Shown here in pieces: positions 48,050 to 56,062 of a stretch of DNA of 64,000 nucleotides. Position 1 is the stretch's first letter, and each line of letters starts with the position of its first letter. The notes beneath the pieces were generated by a model. That model saw only the letters and a program-made list of their open reading frames with translations, did not search any database and was not told the origin of the DNA. A program made the translations under genes and the position numbers. Source of the DNA: Ascoidea rubescens DSM 1968 (lineage: Eukaryota; Ascomycota; Saccharomycetes; Ascoideales; Ascoideaceae); assembly GCF_001661345.1 (NCBI RefSeq), contig NW_017962921.1, positions 248,001 to 312,000 of the forward strand, in the 5' to 3' direction.

Positions 48050-48293
48050 CGATCGGCTCGAGTGGACCGCGGGGCGATAAGGTCCAGTATTTGAGAGAGA
48101 AATGCTACCGAATGACACCAGGCTGTAAACCGCTAGATAAGCACCGCCTGCTGATGTGGCTGGTGTGATGACTGGCTGTGGCTCACTCAAAACTGCAACT
48201 TCTACGTCTTCCATATTTTTATGTTTTTATATTTTTATTCTTTTAGTGTTTTTATATTATTATATCCTTCTGTTTTTTTGTATTTACAAAGCC

Positions 48294-49046
48294 CTAGAAA
48301 GCTGCCTCGTCGTCATCACCATCGTCATTTTCCTCTTCTCCCCCATCGAAGTATTTTTCAGCATTGTAGTCGTTGTCGTCGTCCTCCTCAAACCCATCGT
48401 CGTAGTCCTCCTCCTCGTCTTCCTCATGTTCTGCGTTCATTCTAGTCACTTTGTTGATGTCAATGGCGTCGTCTTCCTCCACCATGTTCTTGATTTGCTC
48501 CAATATGTTCATCGCCTGGACCTCATCATCAATCTCTTCGTTGGGACCACCACTGCTGGTGACCTCTTCAGTTTCTTTGGAGCCAGTACTATTTGTGGAT
48601 TTTGCATCCTTTTTGATTTGCTTGTTATTTGTATTGTAGTGCGTGAGCGAAATCATCTTTCCTTCACTGCCCATGATGCTGTACAACTCGCTGGGAAAAA
48701 AGTCATAATTGTATGGAAAGTCCTCGATGCTTTTGCTGATTTTTCTCTTCTTCAAGTACTTGTCGGAATATCGTTTGATGCCATCGCTGAACCCTTGTTG
48801 CTCCTCCTCATTCAATGCTCCTTTGCTGCCCCTGCTGCTGATTTGACCAGAGTAGAATGGACCATCTTTCATCATCTCCAAAAACGTTGTGAACTGCTCT
48901 GCTATTTCTCTGTCGATCTCATTCAAGGGCCCATTCACAGGAATCACAAACTCTTTGCTCACTTCTCCAACTCGAATCGCATGAAAGTCAAAGTCGAGTC
49001 CAAATGGCAAAGACAAACCATTTCTCCCAAACTTTCTGCCACTCAT
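48294..49046 (-). CDS. RPC31: RNA polymerase III subunit C31
   Basis: C31 is part of the Pol III-specific C82-C34-C31 heterotrimer needed for initiation at tRNA and 5S genes. The start is the ATG of MSGRKFGR; four further codons upstream begin at GTG only. The product is 250 residues, against 251 in S. cerevisiae. Family features are LSLPFGLDFD near residue 15, the DGPFYSGQ block, and FPYNYDFFPSELYS. The long acidic C-terminal tail ends GEEENDDGDDDEAAF. The antisense open frame across this gene is a shadow. Identification rests on the conserved N-terminal and central blocks plus the acidic tail. Confidence 0.88.
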   Translation of the reverse strand: MSGRKFGRNGLSLPFGLDFDFHAIRVGEVSKEFVIPVNGPLNEIDREIAEQFTTFLEMMKDGPFYSGQISSRGSKGALNEEEQQGFSDGIKRYSDKYLKKRKISKSIEDFPYNYDFFPSELYSIMGSEGKMISLTHYNTNNKQIKKDAKSTNSTGSKETEEVTSSGGPNEEIDDEVQAMNILEQIKNMVEEDDAIDINKVTRMNAEHEEDEEEDYDDGFEEDDDNDYNAEKYFDGGEEENDDGDDDEAAF

Positions 49047-49584
49047 ATCACTGCTCACTGCTCACTCCTCAATTTCAATTCCCTTGCTTTGCTCTGTTGT
49101 TCTTGCCTCTTTGAATCACTTTCTTTTCAACCCATCCAAGTAATTCTCTGGAACTTGAAAAAGTGGCCGCTAAAAGAAAATCCCTGAAAAATATCACAGA
49201 AAAACTGAAAAAAGTAAAAAAAATATCTGGAATCTCTCCTCAAATGTTTCCATCAACTCTTTAATTGACATATTCCATTTTCAATCTTTACTTATCCCTT
49301 TACAATTATTACCAAAAGAGCAGAATATTACCGGATATATAGATTATTGTTTACTGCTTTCTATATACTGCACTGTTTGACTTGAAATAGCCTTATAATT
49401 CTCATTATCAGTGGTTTCTACTTCTGTTAACAATCTCCAACTTCAACCTACTCCATTAAATATCCTCTTTGTTCTGTTTTGATTTATGCTCAACTGTAGT
49501 GACAAAATACATCTTTAATAAGCACTGTTTGGTACTAGAACTCATACCCACATATTTCCACTCAATCAACCAACTTCACCACCA
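49047..49584. promoter_or_regulatory. Divergent promoter region of RPC31 and the BRR1-like gene
   Basis: This AT-rich intergenic stretch of 538 bp holds the 5' sides of both flanking genes. I see no specific binding site that I would defend. No small gene was recognised in it. Confidence 0.5.
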
Positions 49585-50361
49585 ATGGATCAATCAAAGG
49601 CTGTATTGCCTTTTACTTTCACTGGAAAATATGAACAAAACCCAACTGATGTCTCCTCCTACTTATCTTCTGTTAGAATAGAAAGCGACTATGGTACTCA
49701 AGTCCATTTCGTTAAATCAAATATCCACAATAATAATCACCTTCTTGATAAGAAATCCCCCAAAGCTAATCTCATTTCTAATGATAATGACTCCACTCTA
49801 GATGATAACTTGAAAAAGGGTATTAACAATTACCTCCAAAAAAAATCACAAGATAACTCTTTAACGCTACTCATTACTTCCTCCAATTATAAACAATGGA
49901 AAACCAAGATCTTGAAGAAATTCCAAAACGATAAAGCACAACTAAACTTTTGTCTAGAAAACCATCAATCCAACGACCAGCTCGATACTGAAATCGATAT
50001 ACCCACTAACTTTACCCAATGGAGATCCTTTCTTATCACCACTATTCCAACACCATATATAATCTCTATTTTATCATTCACTGAATTCATCACTCTAATT
50101 ACTTACTATAAAAAATTTATATCCAAAAAAAATAAAGGTCACTTGAACAACTGGCTTATATCAATTCTTTTGAGATTACCTGAAATTTTAACTTATAATG
50201 ACTTGAACGAACTAAGGGAGTTGGGTAAGAAAATTAAATTCCTTCGTCTAAAAAGCTTCTCATCCCCTGAAGATTTTGACACTGACACATTAATGACTTA
50301 TGATATGTCTTTAGCTATAATCTCTGATCTTTATGGTCAAAAAGATTTATTAAATGACTAA
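49585..50361 (+). CDS. BRR1: Gemin2/Brr1-like snRNP assembly protein
   Basis: The family acts in assembling Sm cores on spliceosomal snRNAs; yeast Brr1 is needed for snRNP biogenesis. The product has 258 residues from a clear ATG. The C-terminal two thirds fit the Gemin2/SIP1 pattern. It has NYKQWKTKILKKFQNDKAQL near residue 103, then FTQWRSFLITTIPTP. LLRLPEILTYNDLNELRELGKKIKFLR follows in the position of 'WxxxLLxxLxxPLxxxxxxxLRxLARxCxxxR'. The closing helix is MSLAIISDLYGQKDL, like the family 'xxLIxCLVxRYFDQxDL'. The N-terminus is Asn/Lys-rich and unconserved. The assignment is by motif reading only. Confidence 0.72.
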   Translation: MDQSKAVLPFTFTGKYEQNPTDVSSYLSSVRIESDYGTQVHFVKSNIHNNNHLLDKKSPKANLISNDNDSTLDDNLKKGINNYLQKKSQDNSLTLLITSSNYKQWKTKILKKFQNDKAQLNFCLENHQSNDQLDTEIDIPTNFTQWRSFLITTIPTPYIISILSFTEFITLITYYKKFISKKNKGHLNNWLISILLRLPEILTYNDLNELRELGKKIKFLRLKSFSSPEDFDTDTLMTYDMSLAIISDLYGQKDLLND

Positions 50362-50699
50362 CAGTTTCAACATAAACTTCATTAAATACTTGAAATACTT
50401 TCCACTCCAAAAAATTTATCTTGCTAGTATAAATTAATTAACATTTTTATCATTTACAAAAATCCTCAATATTTTGCAAAACCACCATTTACACTTGTGA
50501 CAATTAACAAATTGAGATGTCTTTTTTGAGCAAGTCAGTCTTGTTTTCTTTTTCCAATTGGTATTTACTCACGATCTGCAATCCATTTTTCTTATACTAT
50601 TATCTTTGAACTGCCATCATAAACCCGAGTTGTGTTTGATATCATTATCAAAAAGCGAGTTTCTCCAGAAATGCAATTGCTTTTGAGTTAATACTCTCC

Positions 50700-50724
50700 C
50701 ATTGAAATGGCCGAATTAGGAAAG
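50700..50724 (+). promoter_or_regulatory. Candidate a2-Mcm1 operator of the a-factor gene
   Basis: CATTG at 50,700-50,704 is followed six bases later by CCGAATTAGGAAAG. CCGAATTAGG is a CC-N6-GG Mcm1 box, close to the P-box CCTAATTAGG. In yeasts that kept the ancestral circuit, a-specific genes carry a CATTG-type site for the HMG activator a2 next to an Mcm1 site. The composite lies about 325-350 bp upstream of the a-factor ATG. The function is inferred. Confidence 0.45.
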
Positions 50725-50931
50725 TGTGAACTAAAGTATAAAATCGGATTTGAGTTGAGTAAGGCATTTATTACAAATTGTTTGAAAAGCATTTAACAAA
50801 AAGTAAAAAATTAAATAAATTGAAACTTCAATTTTGGTTTGTATGGTTGTTATTACTATACTCAATAAAGATCAAACAAACTCAAACAAACCATTGTAAA
50901 CTACAACTGAATCTTTCTACTCGCAAAATGA

Positions 50932-50940
50932 TATAAATAG
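50932..50940 (+). promoter_or_regulatory. TATA box of the a-factor gene
   Basis: TATAAATAG lies 107 bp upstream of the a-factor ATG, a normal yeast distance. A strong TATA box before a 30-codon frame supports real transcription of that frame. Confidence 0.6.
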
Positions 50941-51046
50941 AGGCACTTTTGGTTCATATTTTGTTCCTCTGTCTCATACTATTTACAATTACACAATCAT
51001 CTTATTTTCAAATATCTTTTAAACCATAGTCAATTAATCATTAAAC

Positions 51047-51139
51047 ATGCAACCTTCTCACAACAGCTCCAAATCTGAAAACAAAGACAATAATGATCCA
51101 CCGGGAACATACTTTCCAAATATCTGTGTCATTGCCTAA
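51047..51139 (+). CDS. MFA1: a-factor-type mating pheromone precursor
   Basis: This 30-codon gene begins MQPS and ends CVIA followed by TAA. The S. cerevisiae a-factor precursors also begin MQPS and end CVIA, at 36 and 38 residues. CVIA is a CaaX box, so Cys27 should be farnesylated, the VIA tripeptide removed and the cysteine carboxyl-methylated. The N-terminus would be trimmed and the peptide exported by a Ste6-type transporter. The middle is hydrophilic (Ser, Asn, Lys, Asp). The segment before the Cys, GTYFPNIC, is short and aromatic, as expected for the mature lipopeptide. A TATA box and a candidate a2-Mcm1 operator lie upstream. The exact mature N-terminus cannot be read from the sequence. 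Confidence 0.85.
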   Translation: MQPSHNSSKSENKDNNDPPGTYFPNICVIA

Positions 51140-51756
51140 GTCCTCCTTAGCTTTGAAAACCTAAATAATTGGAATAAAAAACCAATTACACCTTAAACGA
51201 CGTTGAAAACCAAATCGCCTTGGTAATACTAAATTGTTGCTGTTTTCTGTTATGTTGAATTCATGATTGGTTTTATCGATTTTCTATCAACCAAGTGTTA
51301 ATGTTTGGAAGGTGTCAATCAGATGAGTTTTGGTTTTATTTTCTCCTTGTTTATTTTCAACTGTTCTTCCTTTTTTACTATAGGATTATATTTTTAATGA
51401 TTTCTTGTTCCTTTGTTTTCTCGTTAAGCTGTTAGTTTTTAACAAATACACAACCTGATCAGATTACTTACCTTATTAAAAGAACAATTTTGTAAAACAA
51501 TACTGAACTTCAATTTAGAGCCCTAATCGTAGGGCTCTTCCCATAATATTTTCCCAAATCTGTGATAATCTCTACTTCCAAAATACACCTTCCTCTGGAG
51601 ACACCACTTTCTTATCATTTGGCTATCATTAATTTTGAAGAGTTTCACTTCAAAAACCTTGCCCAGGTAATGTCCTAGAGATAATGGTTTTACTTCCATC
51701 ACTTAACTATACTATCTGCTTTATAAAATATAAGGGGCTCTTAAGAGTGTCTGGTT
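51140..51756. other. Intergenic region between the a-factor gene and tRNA-Glu
   Basis: I see no gene in these 617 bp. They hold the a-factor 3' region and a perfect 9-bp hairpin at 51,517-51,538. A short palindrome, CTCTTAAGAG, lies at 51,738-51,747 just upstream of the tRNA. A decayed solo LTR beside the tRNA is possible but cannot be shown. Confidence 0.45.
51517..51538. other. Perfect 9-bp inverted repeat with 4-nt loop
   Basis: AGAGCCCTA, ATCG, TAGGGCTCT form a perfect stem-loop. GGGCTCTT from the right arm recurs at 51,735-51,742, near the tRNA. It could be a 3'-end structure of the a-factor transcript, a target-site or LTR relic, or chance. Confidence 0.55.
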
Positions 51757-51827
51757 TCCGATATAGTGTAATGGCTATCATGGCACGCTTTCACCGTGCA
51801 GATCCGGGTTCGATTCCCGGTATCGGA
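51757..51827 (+). tRNA. tRNA-Glu (anticodon UUC)
   Basis: The acceptor arms TCCGATA and TATCGGA pair perfectly. The anticodon stem GCACG/CGTGC encloses loop CTTTCAC with anticodon TTC at 51,790-51,792. The T arm is CCGGG-TTCGATT-CCCGG. The gene is 71 nt without an intron. A T5 run follows at 51,829-51,833, the usual Pol III terminator. It reads GAA and GAG (wobble) codons as Glu. Confidence 0.97.
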
Positions 51828-51828
51828 A

Positions 51829-51833
51829 TTTTT
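51829..51833 (+). terminator. Pol III terminator of tRNA-Glu
   Basis: Five T residues on the coding strand begin two bases after the tRNA 3' end. Confidence 0.8.
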
Positions 51834-51936
51834 AAATATAATATTTTTGTATTTTAGATTTCTGGCTGTTTGAATTATTCTTTTTCCTTCTGCATTCACT
51901 GGTTTTTGGCCTATATTTAATTTCTAACATCAAATA

Positions 51937-53058
51937 ATGATTCAGGAAAAGTGGAACGAATCTGTCAAGGGTTTAGTAAGGCTAACTGAGGCTGGTTCAG
52001 CAGGCGATGCTTCAACAGAATTACTTGATCTAATGCCTTCTCCAGGTTTTGTTGTGAAGACGTTAATCGAATCGTCTGATGAGATTCCTTACAATACTAA
52101 GCTTTTCATTAATATTGCCAAAAACAAAGAGATTCCATTGCCTAATATGTTTGAAAACGAGTTTATACCAGAAAAGGTCTTTCCAGCTATTTTAAATAAC
52201 GAATGGGAGATTCCAATTCTTTTATCTCCAAAATTATTTCAGGTAAAAGACAAAAAAAATAACCTCTCCTATGTAGTAGATTGTTTAATTAACAACAAAT
52301 GCTTCAACTGGATTTTGATAAATGAATCATTAAAGGGCATTCTAATAGACTGGTGTATTGATTCGATTGAGTTGAAATTTCATTTGCAAAATATTAAAAT
52401 AAAGAGAAATAATTTGAAATTTCCTAAAATGAGCTATAAAGGTGATCCTCATTCAAATCAAATTACAGTCCTGAAACAAAGTCTATCAGACAATAAGAAC
52501 TTTGACTTGATAAATGAAAAAAAAAAATTAAATAATTATATCAAAGAAAACGAACATTTGTTGATGGTAAGTGAAATTAATGATCTAAAGTCTTCAAATG
52601 ATCAGAGCAACAACCATCTCAATGAATCAGAGGCAGGACTGTTGACCAAACCGTTAATAAAGAAAAATTTAATACAAGAAATTGATTCAAAAGAAAAATC
52701 GAAATTTATATCCCAAAATAAAAAACCTAAAAAGCCACTCATATCAGAAATATCTACAGCATCAATTCAAAAGAATAACCCCAAAAATTATCAATTAAAT
52801 TACATAAATTTGAAAGGAAGGGATACCAATTATGAGCTACTAATTGAAGTTCAATTCCAAGGGTTGGCAAGAACTGATATTGATACTAAGAATCAAAATT
52901 TTAATAAATTATCTTATAACAAGTCCAAGCAATTGATTTCATTAAACAAGAATTTTGATATTCTATTGCCAGAGTACCTATTTCAAAATAATAAAAAACT
53001 ATTGTTTGAGTCATTCTTTTGTAAAGACACAAATAAGTTAATGGTTTTTATTAGATAA
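51937..53058 (+). CDS. PIH1: Pih1, subunit of the R2TP chaperone complex
   Basis: Pih1 links Rvb1/Rvb2 and Tah1-Hsp90 in R2TP, which assembles box C/D snoRNPs, RNA polymerases and PIKK complexes. The product has 373 residues, against 344 in S. cerevisiae, from a clear ATG 110 bp after tRNA-Glu. The N-terminal PIH1 domain shows PSPGFVVKTL, TKLFINIAKNKEIPLP and LSYVVDCLINNK. FPKMSYKG follows near residue 165. A Lys/Asn/Ser-rich low-complexity middle follows. A C-terminal CS-like domain (about residues 285-373) ends FCKDTNKLMVFIR, as expected for the Tah1-binding part. It converges with PRO1. Confidence 0.88.
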   Translation: MIQEKWNESVKGLVRLTEAGSAGDASTELLDLMPSPGFVVKTLIESSDEIPYNTKLFINIAKNKEIPLPNMFENEFIPEKVFPAILNNEWEIPILLSPKLFQVKDKKNNLSYVVDCLINNKCFNWILINESLKGILIDWCIDSIELKFHLQNIKIKRNNLKFPKMSYKGDPHSNQITVLKQSLSDNKNFDLINEKKKLNNYIKENEHLLMVSEINDLKSSNDQSNNHLNESEAGLLTKPLIKKNLIQEIDSKEKSKFISQNKKPKKPLISEISTASIQKNNPKNYQLNYINLKGRDTNYELLIEVQFQGLARTDIDTKNQNFNKLSYNKSKQLISLNKNFDILLPEYLFQNNKKLLFESFFCKDTNKLMVFIR

Positions 53059-53092
53059 TCGATAAAAATTTTATTGTTGTTTTTTTCTAATT

Positions 53093-53216
53093 ATATCTAT
53101 AATGATAATGCTACTTTTAATGCTAATGCTACTTTTAATGTTGTTGTTAATAAAACTATTTGTAATTCTAATTTTTAATTAATATTCTAGTTCTAGTTCT
53201 CGTTCTAGTTCTTAAG
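53093..53216. repeat. Short imperfect repeats between PIH1 and PRO1
   Basis: Repeats of AATGCTACTTTT and AATGCTAATGCTAC at about 53,105-53,140, and of CTAGTT and TCTAGTTCT at about 53,186-53,213, fill the convergent intergenic region. They are low-complexity 3' sequence and no gene is seen. Confidence 0.6.
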
Positions 53217-53245
53217 TTGATTTTCGCTGCTATATCACCCTCGGC

Positions 53246-54583
53246 TTAATGGTGAGGAAATGCTAGATTTTCCCTATGTGCGATGTATTCCGAATCTGCA
53301 TATCCTAGAACCTTTTCAATTTCATTACTTTGTAATCCTTTGATTTTAGATATTTCAGAGGAAGTGTAATTCACTCTGGCTTTACCAACTTCAACTAGCT
53401 TTTCACTCATATCTAGTTTGCCGGTTTTTTTATCTCTTTTACCTAACTTTAATGTGACGCATTGAGCTTCATGAAATGATCCTTCAATATCAATTACTCC
53501 TACGGGTAGTAAGCCAGCTTTGTTTTTTCTGGTTAGTGCATTATAAGCACCAATATCAATAATTATGGATCCATATGATTTCAAACCATGCAATAACCAG
53601 AATTGTTTATCTTTAACTTTCTGGCTGTCACCTATAAATCTGGTGTGCAAGGGAACATCATTAATCTTCAAGTTTTGTAACTCTGCTAATATTTGGTGTT
53701 CGATATCGGTATCACTTTCATTCTCATGATGATGTTCACTCATTTGATGAATTTCACGAAGATTCTTGGGTGTATCGTGATTTTCAAGATCACTCTTTAG
53801 TGATTCAGACTGAATATGTTTAACAATTTTCATTATATTTTCAGGTGTTGTGCTTTTATTAATAATTGTTGTTACTCCAGCACTCATTGCCAATTCTGCT
53901 GCAATTAATTTAGTTGTCATCCCCCCTGTTCCAATCCCAGAACCAGATCCACTAGATGTGTCAACATTTAAAGAAGATATATCCTCAACTACCAAAATTG
54001 GTTTTGCGTTTGGATTGGTTCTTGGGTTATCCGTGTAAAGACACTCAACATCGGTTAATAAAAATAAATAATCAGCATTAATCATTCCTGCAGTTATCGC
54101 AGACAATGTGTCGTTATCACCAAATCGAATTTCTTGCACAGATAAGGTATCGTTTTCATTAACAATAGGAATAATGTTCATATCAAGTAATTCATTCATA
54201 GTATTTTTAGCATTTTGGAATTGGGTCCAGTCAATTATATCATTTCTCGTTAATAATATTTGAGCAATGGTTTGATTTAAATGAGTAAATAAGTCATCCC
54301 ATAAGGCAATTAGTCTGCCTTGGCCAATGGAGGCTAGAGCTTGAACTTTCGATAGCTTTTTGGGTTTTGAGGTCAATCCAACTCTTTTAAGACCTACCGC
54401 AATGGCACCAGAAGAAACAATTACAATTCGATGGCCCTGTCTTCGAAGTTTCACCAAAGTCTCGACAATACGAGACATGTTGGCAATCCTTGGTTCTCTA
54501 GTAATCTCATCGACAATTGACGAACTCCCAAGTTTGACCACAATAGTATATGTTTGTGGTTTATTTATCTTTGGTTTGGCCAT
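53246..54583 (-). CDS. PRO1: Glutamate 5-kinase (gamma-glutamyl kinase)
   Basis: Pro1 phosphorylates glutamate in the first committed step of proline synthesis. The product has 445 residues, against 428 in S. cerevisiae, from a clear ATG. The amino-acid kinase domain shows [13 protein letters not shown] at residues 14-26, [19 protein letters not shown], and [21 protein letters not shown]. The nucleotide-binding [15 protein letters not shown] comes near 218. A C-terminal PUA domain (about 325-435) contains [18 protein letters not shown] and the end [13 protein letters not shown]. The linker between the two domains is acidic and His/Glu-rich. A perfect Gcn4 site lies 116 bp upstream of the start. 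Confidence 0.96.
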   Translation of the reverse strand: MAKPKINKPQTYTIVVKLGSSSIVDEITREPRIANMSRIVETLVKLRRQGHRIVIVSSGAIAVGLKRVGLTSKPKKLSKVQALASIGQGRLIALWDDLFTHLNQTIAQILLTRNDIIDWTQFQNAKNTMNELLDMNIIPIVNENDTLSVQEIRFGDNDTLSAITAGMINADYLFLLTDVECLYTDNPRTNPNAKPILVVEDISSLNVDTSSGSGSGIGTGGMTTKLIAAELAMSAGVTTIINKSTTPENIMKIVKHIQSESLKSDLENHDTPKNLREIHQMSEHHHENESDTDIEHQILAELQNLKINDVPLHTRFIGDSQKVKDKQFWLLHGLKSYGSIIIDIGAYNALTRKNKAGLLPVGVIDIEGSFHEAQCVTLKLGKRDKKTGKLDMSEKLVEVGKARVNYTSSEISKIKGLQSNEIEKVLGYADSEYIAHRENLAFPHH

Positions 54584-54698
54584 TGTTATTCAGTAATAAA
54601 AATCAAGAGATATAGCAAAAGTGAATGAGAAATACAATTATCTCACATTTTGGTCTTCTTTCAACCATCCAAAAAAATCCTCCAATAACTGTTCTTTA

Positions 54699-54705
54699 TG
54701 ACTCA
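54699..54705 (-). promoter_or_regulatory. Gcn4-type site upstream of PRO1
   Basis: A perfect TGACTCA lies 116 bp upstream of the PRO1 start, within the 264 bp between PRO1 and the FAR1-like gene. With the ARG1 site it suggests general amino-acid control of both genes. This is inferred from the motif only. Confidence 0.5.
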
Positions 54706-54847
54706 CGAAGATTTTTCCGTCCAAGATTTGTTACCCTCTAAGACACGCGTCTTCTCGCGTTTACTTGCTCCAAATAGCATCAAGAAGCATGTGCACCAAA
54801 GCAGCATCTAAAGCTGAAAGCTGGAGAAAAGAGGTTTTTAGTTTCCA

Positions 54848-55615
54848 TCAGAGCATTGAACCAGATGTTGGTGGAGTTGTTGTTGAGTCAAGTTGAGACC
54901 AGATGGGCCTCTGTCGACTAGAAAGTGAAGGGAGTATGGATTGTGCCTCTTTCTTTTGATTTTGAAGGTTGTTGGAAGGGTTATCAGAAATCATCTCTTG
55001 CTTCATTGCTGCAGCTTTATTTTGGCTGACTTTTCCGAAAGTTGCAATGTATAATGAGTTAATAGTAGTGTTTTTAAAAGTTGCATTTATGGTTCCATTT
55101 TTCCTTCTGAATCTATTTAAATCATTGTAAATATCCTTCGGAATTAGTTTGACCTTAAATTTGGAATCCACCAACCCAATTATGATTGAGGGTGATATGA
55201 TGCCCTTTTCGAAATTAGATTCAATGAATTCAGATACTTCTGTTGTTCTTCGTCTTAGCAACGATTGGGAGGTTATATCTGTAATTCTATCATGATTAGT
55301 ATGAGTAGACACAAGTCTGCTCATTATCCAACACATTTCCGTTCTCAGGTAGCAGTAAGTTATATTAAATATGCATCCAAACTTGTACGAAGGCGTTTTT
55401 CTAATCTTATTGTTATTGTGATGTTTATTATAACGGCCACTATATTGACAATGAAATGACATTCTAGTTTTGCAGCTAGCTTTCAACACCAATCCTAATT
55501 TGGCTTCTCTTCCATATGTCTTTTGAACATACTCCTTGACTTTTTCTTTAGTATTAAATTTCAAGTTTTTGTCTGGCAATATTTCTTGTTCATACCTAAA
55601 AGACATATGTTCCAT
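54848..55615 (-). CDS. FAR1/Mutator-type zinc DNA-binding domain protein
   Basis: The product has 255 residues. The start is the ATG of MEHMSFRYEQ; the frame runs 15 codons further through a TTG only, and the second ATG is three codons on. The N-terminal half fits the FAR1 (WRKY-GCM1-like) domain of Mutator-like transposases. It begins KFNTKEKVKEYVQKTYGRE and continues with CKTRMSFHCQYSG, RKTPSYKFGCIFNI and the His pair of STHTNHD. The next segment, GIISPSIIIGLVDSKFKVKLIPKDIYNDLNRFRR, is also typical of these transposases. No DDE catalytic domain follows: the remaining 70 residues are Ser/Gln/Pro-rich. It may be a domesticated transcription factor, as in the Aft1-type families, or a truncated transposon gene. 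It is open and lies among housekeeping genes. Confidence 0.65.
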   Translation of the reverse strand: MEHMSFRYEQEILPDKNLKFNTKEKVKEYVQKTYGREAKLGLVLKASCKTRMSFHCQYSGRYNKHHNNNKIRKTPSYKFGCIFNITYCYLRTEMCWIMSRLVSTHTNHDRITDITSQSLLRRRTTEVSEFIESNFEKGIISPSIIIGLVDSKFKVKLIPKDIYNDLNRFRRKNGTINATFKNTTINSLYIATFGKVSQNKAAAMKQEMISDNPSNNLQNQKKEAQSILPSLSSRQRPIWSQLDSTTTPPTSGSML

Positions 55616-56062
55616 GGCAGTTACAAATATAATTGGAGAAACAGCAATAAGGAAAAACAAAATGAAAAAATAAAAATAAGTGATAACCTCAAGAAGGCAC
55701 CATCACTATTTTTTTGGTGCTACTGCTGGGACACAGCAATTCACATTCATGTGCTATTGAACCATTTTTCCATCCACTCTTTTCAGAAAAGAGTATGAGA
55801 AATTATCTGCTGTTGCCCAAAGCTGTTCTCTAAAGTTTGTTATTCACCACGACCTAAGAAAATATAACTATTTTCATAAAAGAGTGGTTTCCTTCACCTT
55901 CGATCTTCTTGGTTCTATACTAAAGAAGCCATCCACCCTTATGGATCTACTGCGGCTACTGCATTACATCCCTTTCTCTGGTTATTTTCCTCAACTTGAA
56001 ATACTTTGAATTTTAACTAAAGATCAACTTCTTTTGCATTCGATCAATGCTTTATCCTGAAA
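55616..56062. promoter_or_regulatory. Divergent promoter region of the FAR1-like gene and FMT1
   Basis: This stretch of 447 bp holds both promoters. A perfect inverted repeat, ACTCTTTT-CAG-AAAAGAGT, lies at 55,776-55,794, and AAAGAGTGG recurs near 55,880. No regulator is assigned and no small gene is seen. Confidence 0.45.

Noticed and set aside
48156-49187. 343-codon hydrophobic open frame on the plus strand
   Set aside because: It is the antisense of RPC31. The acidic GAN/GAT codons of the real gene give Ile, Val and Leu codons on the other strand.
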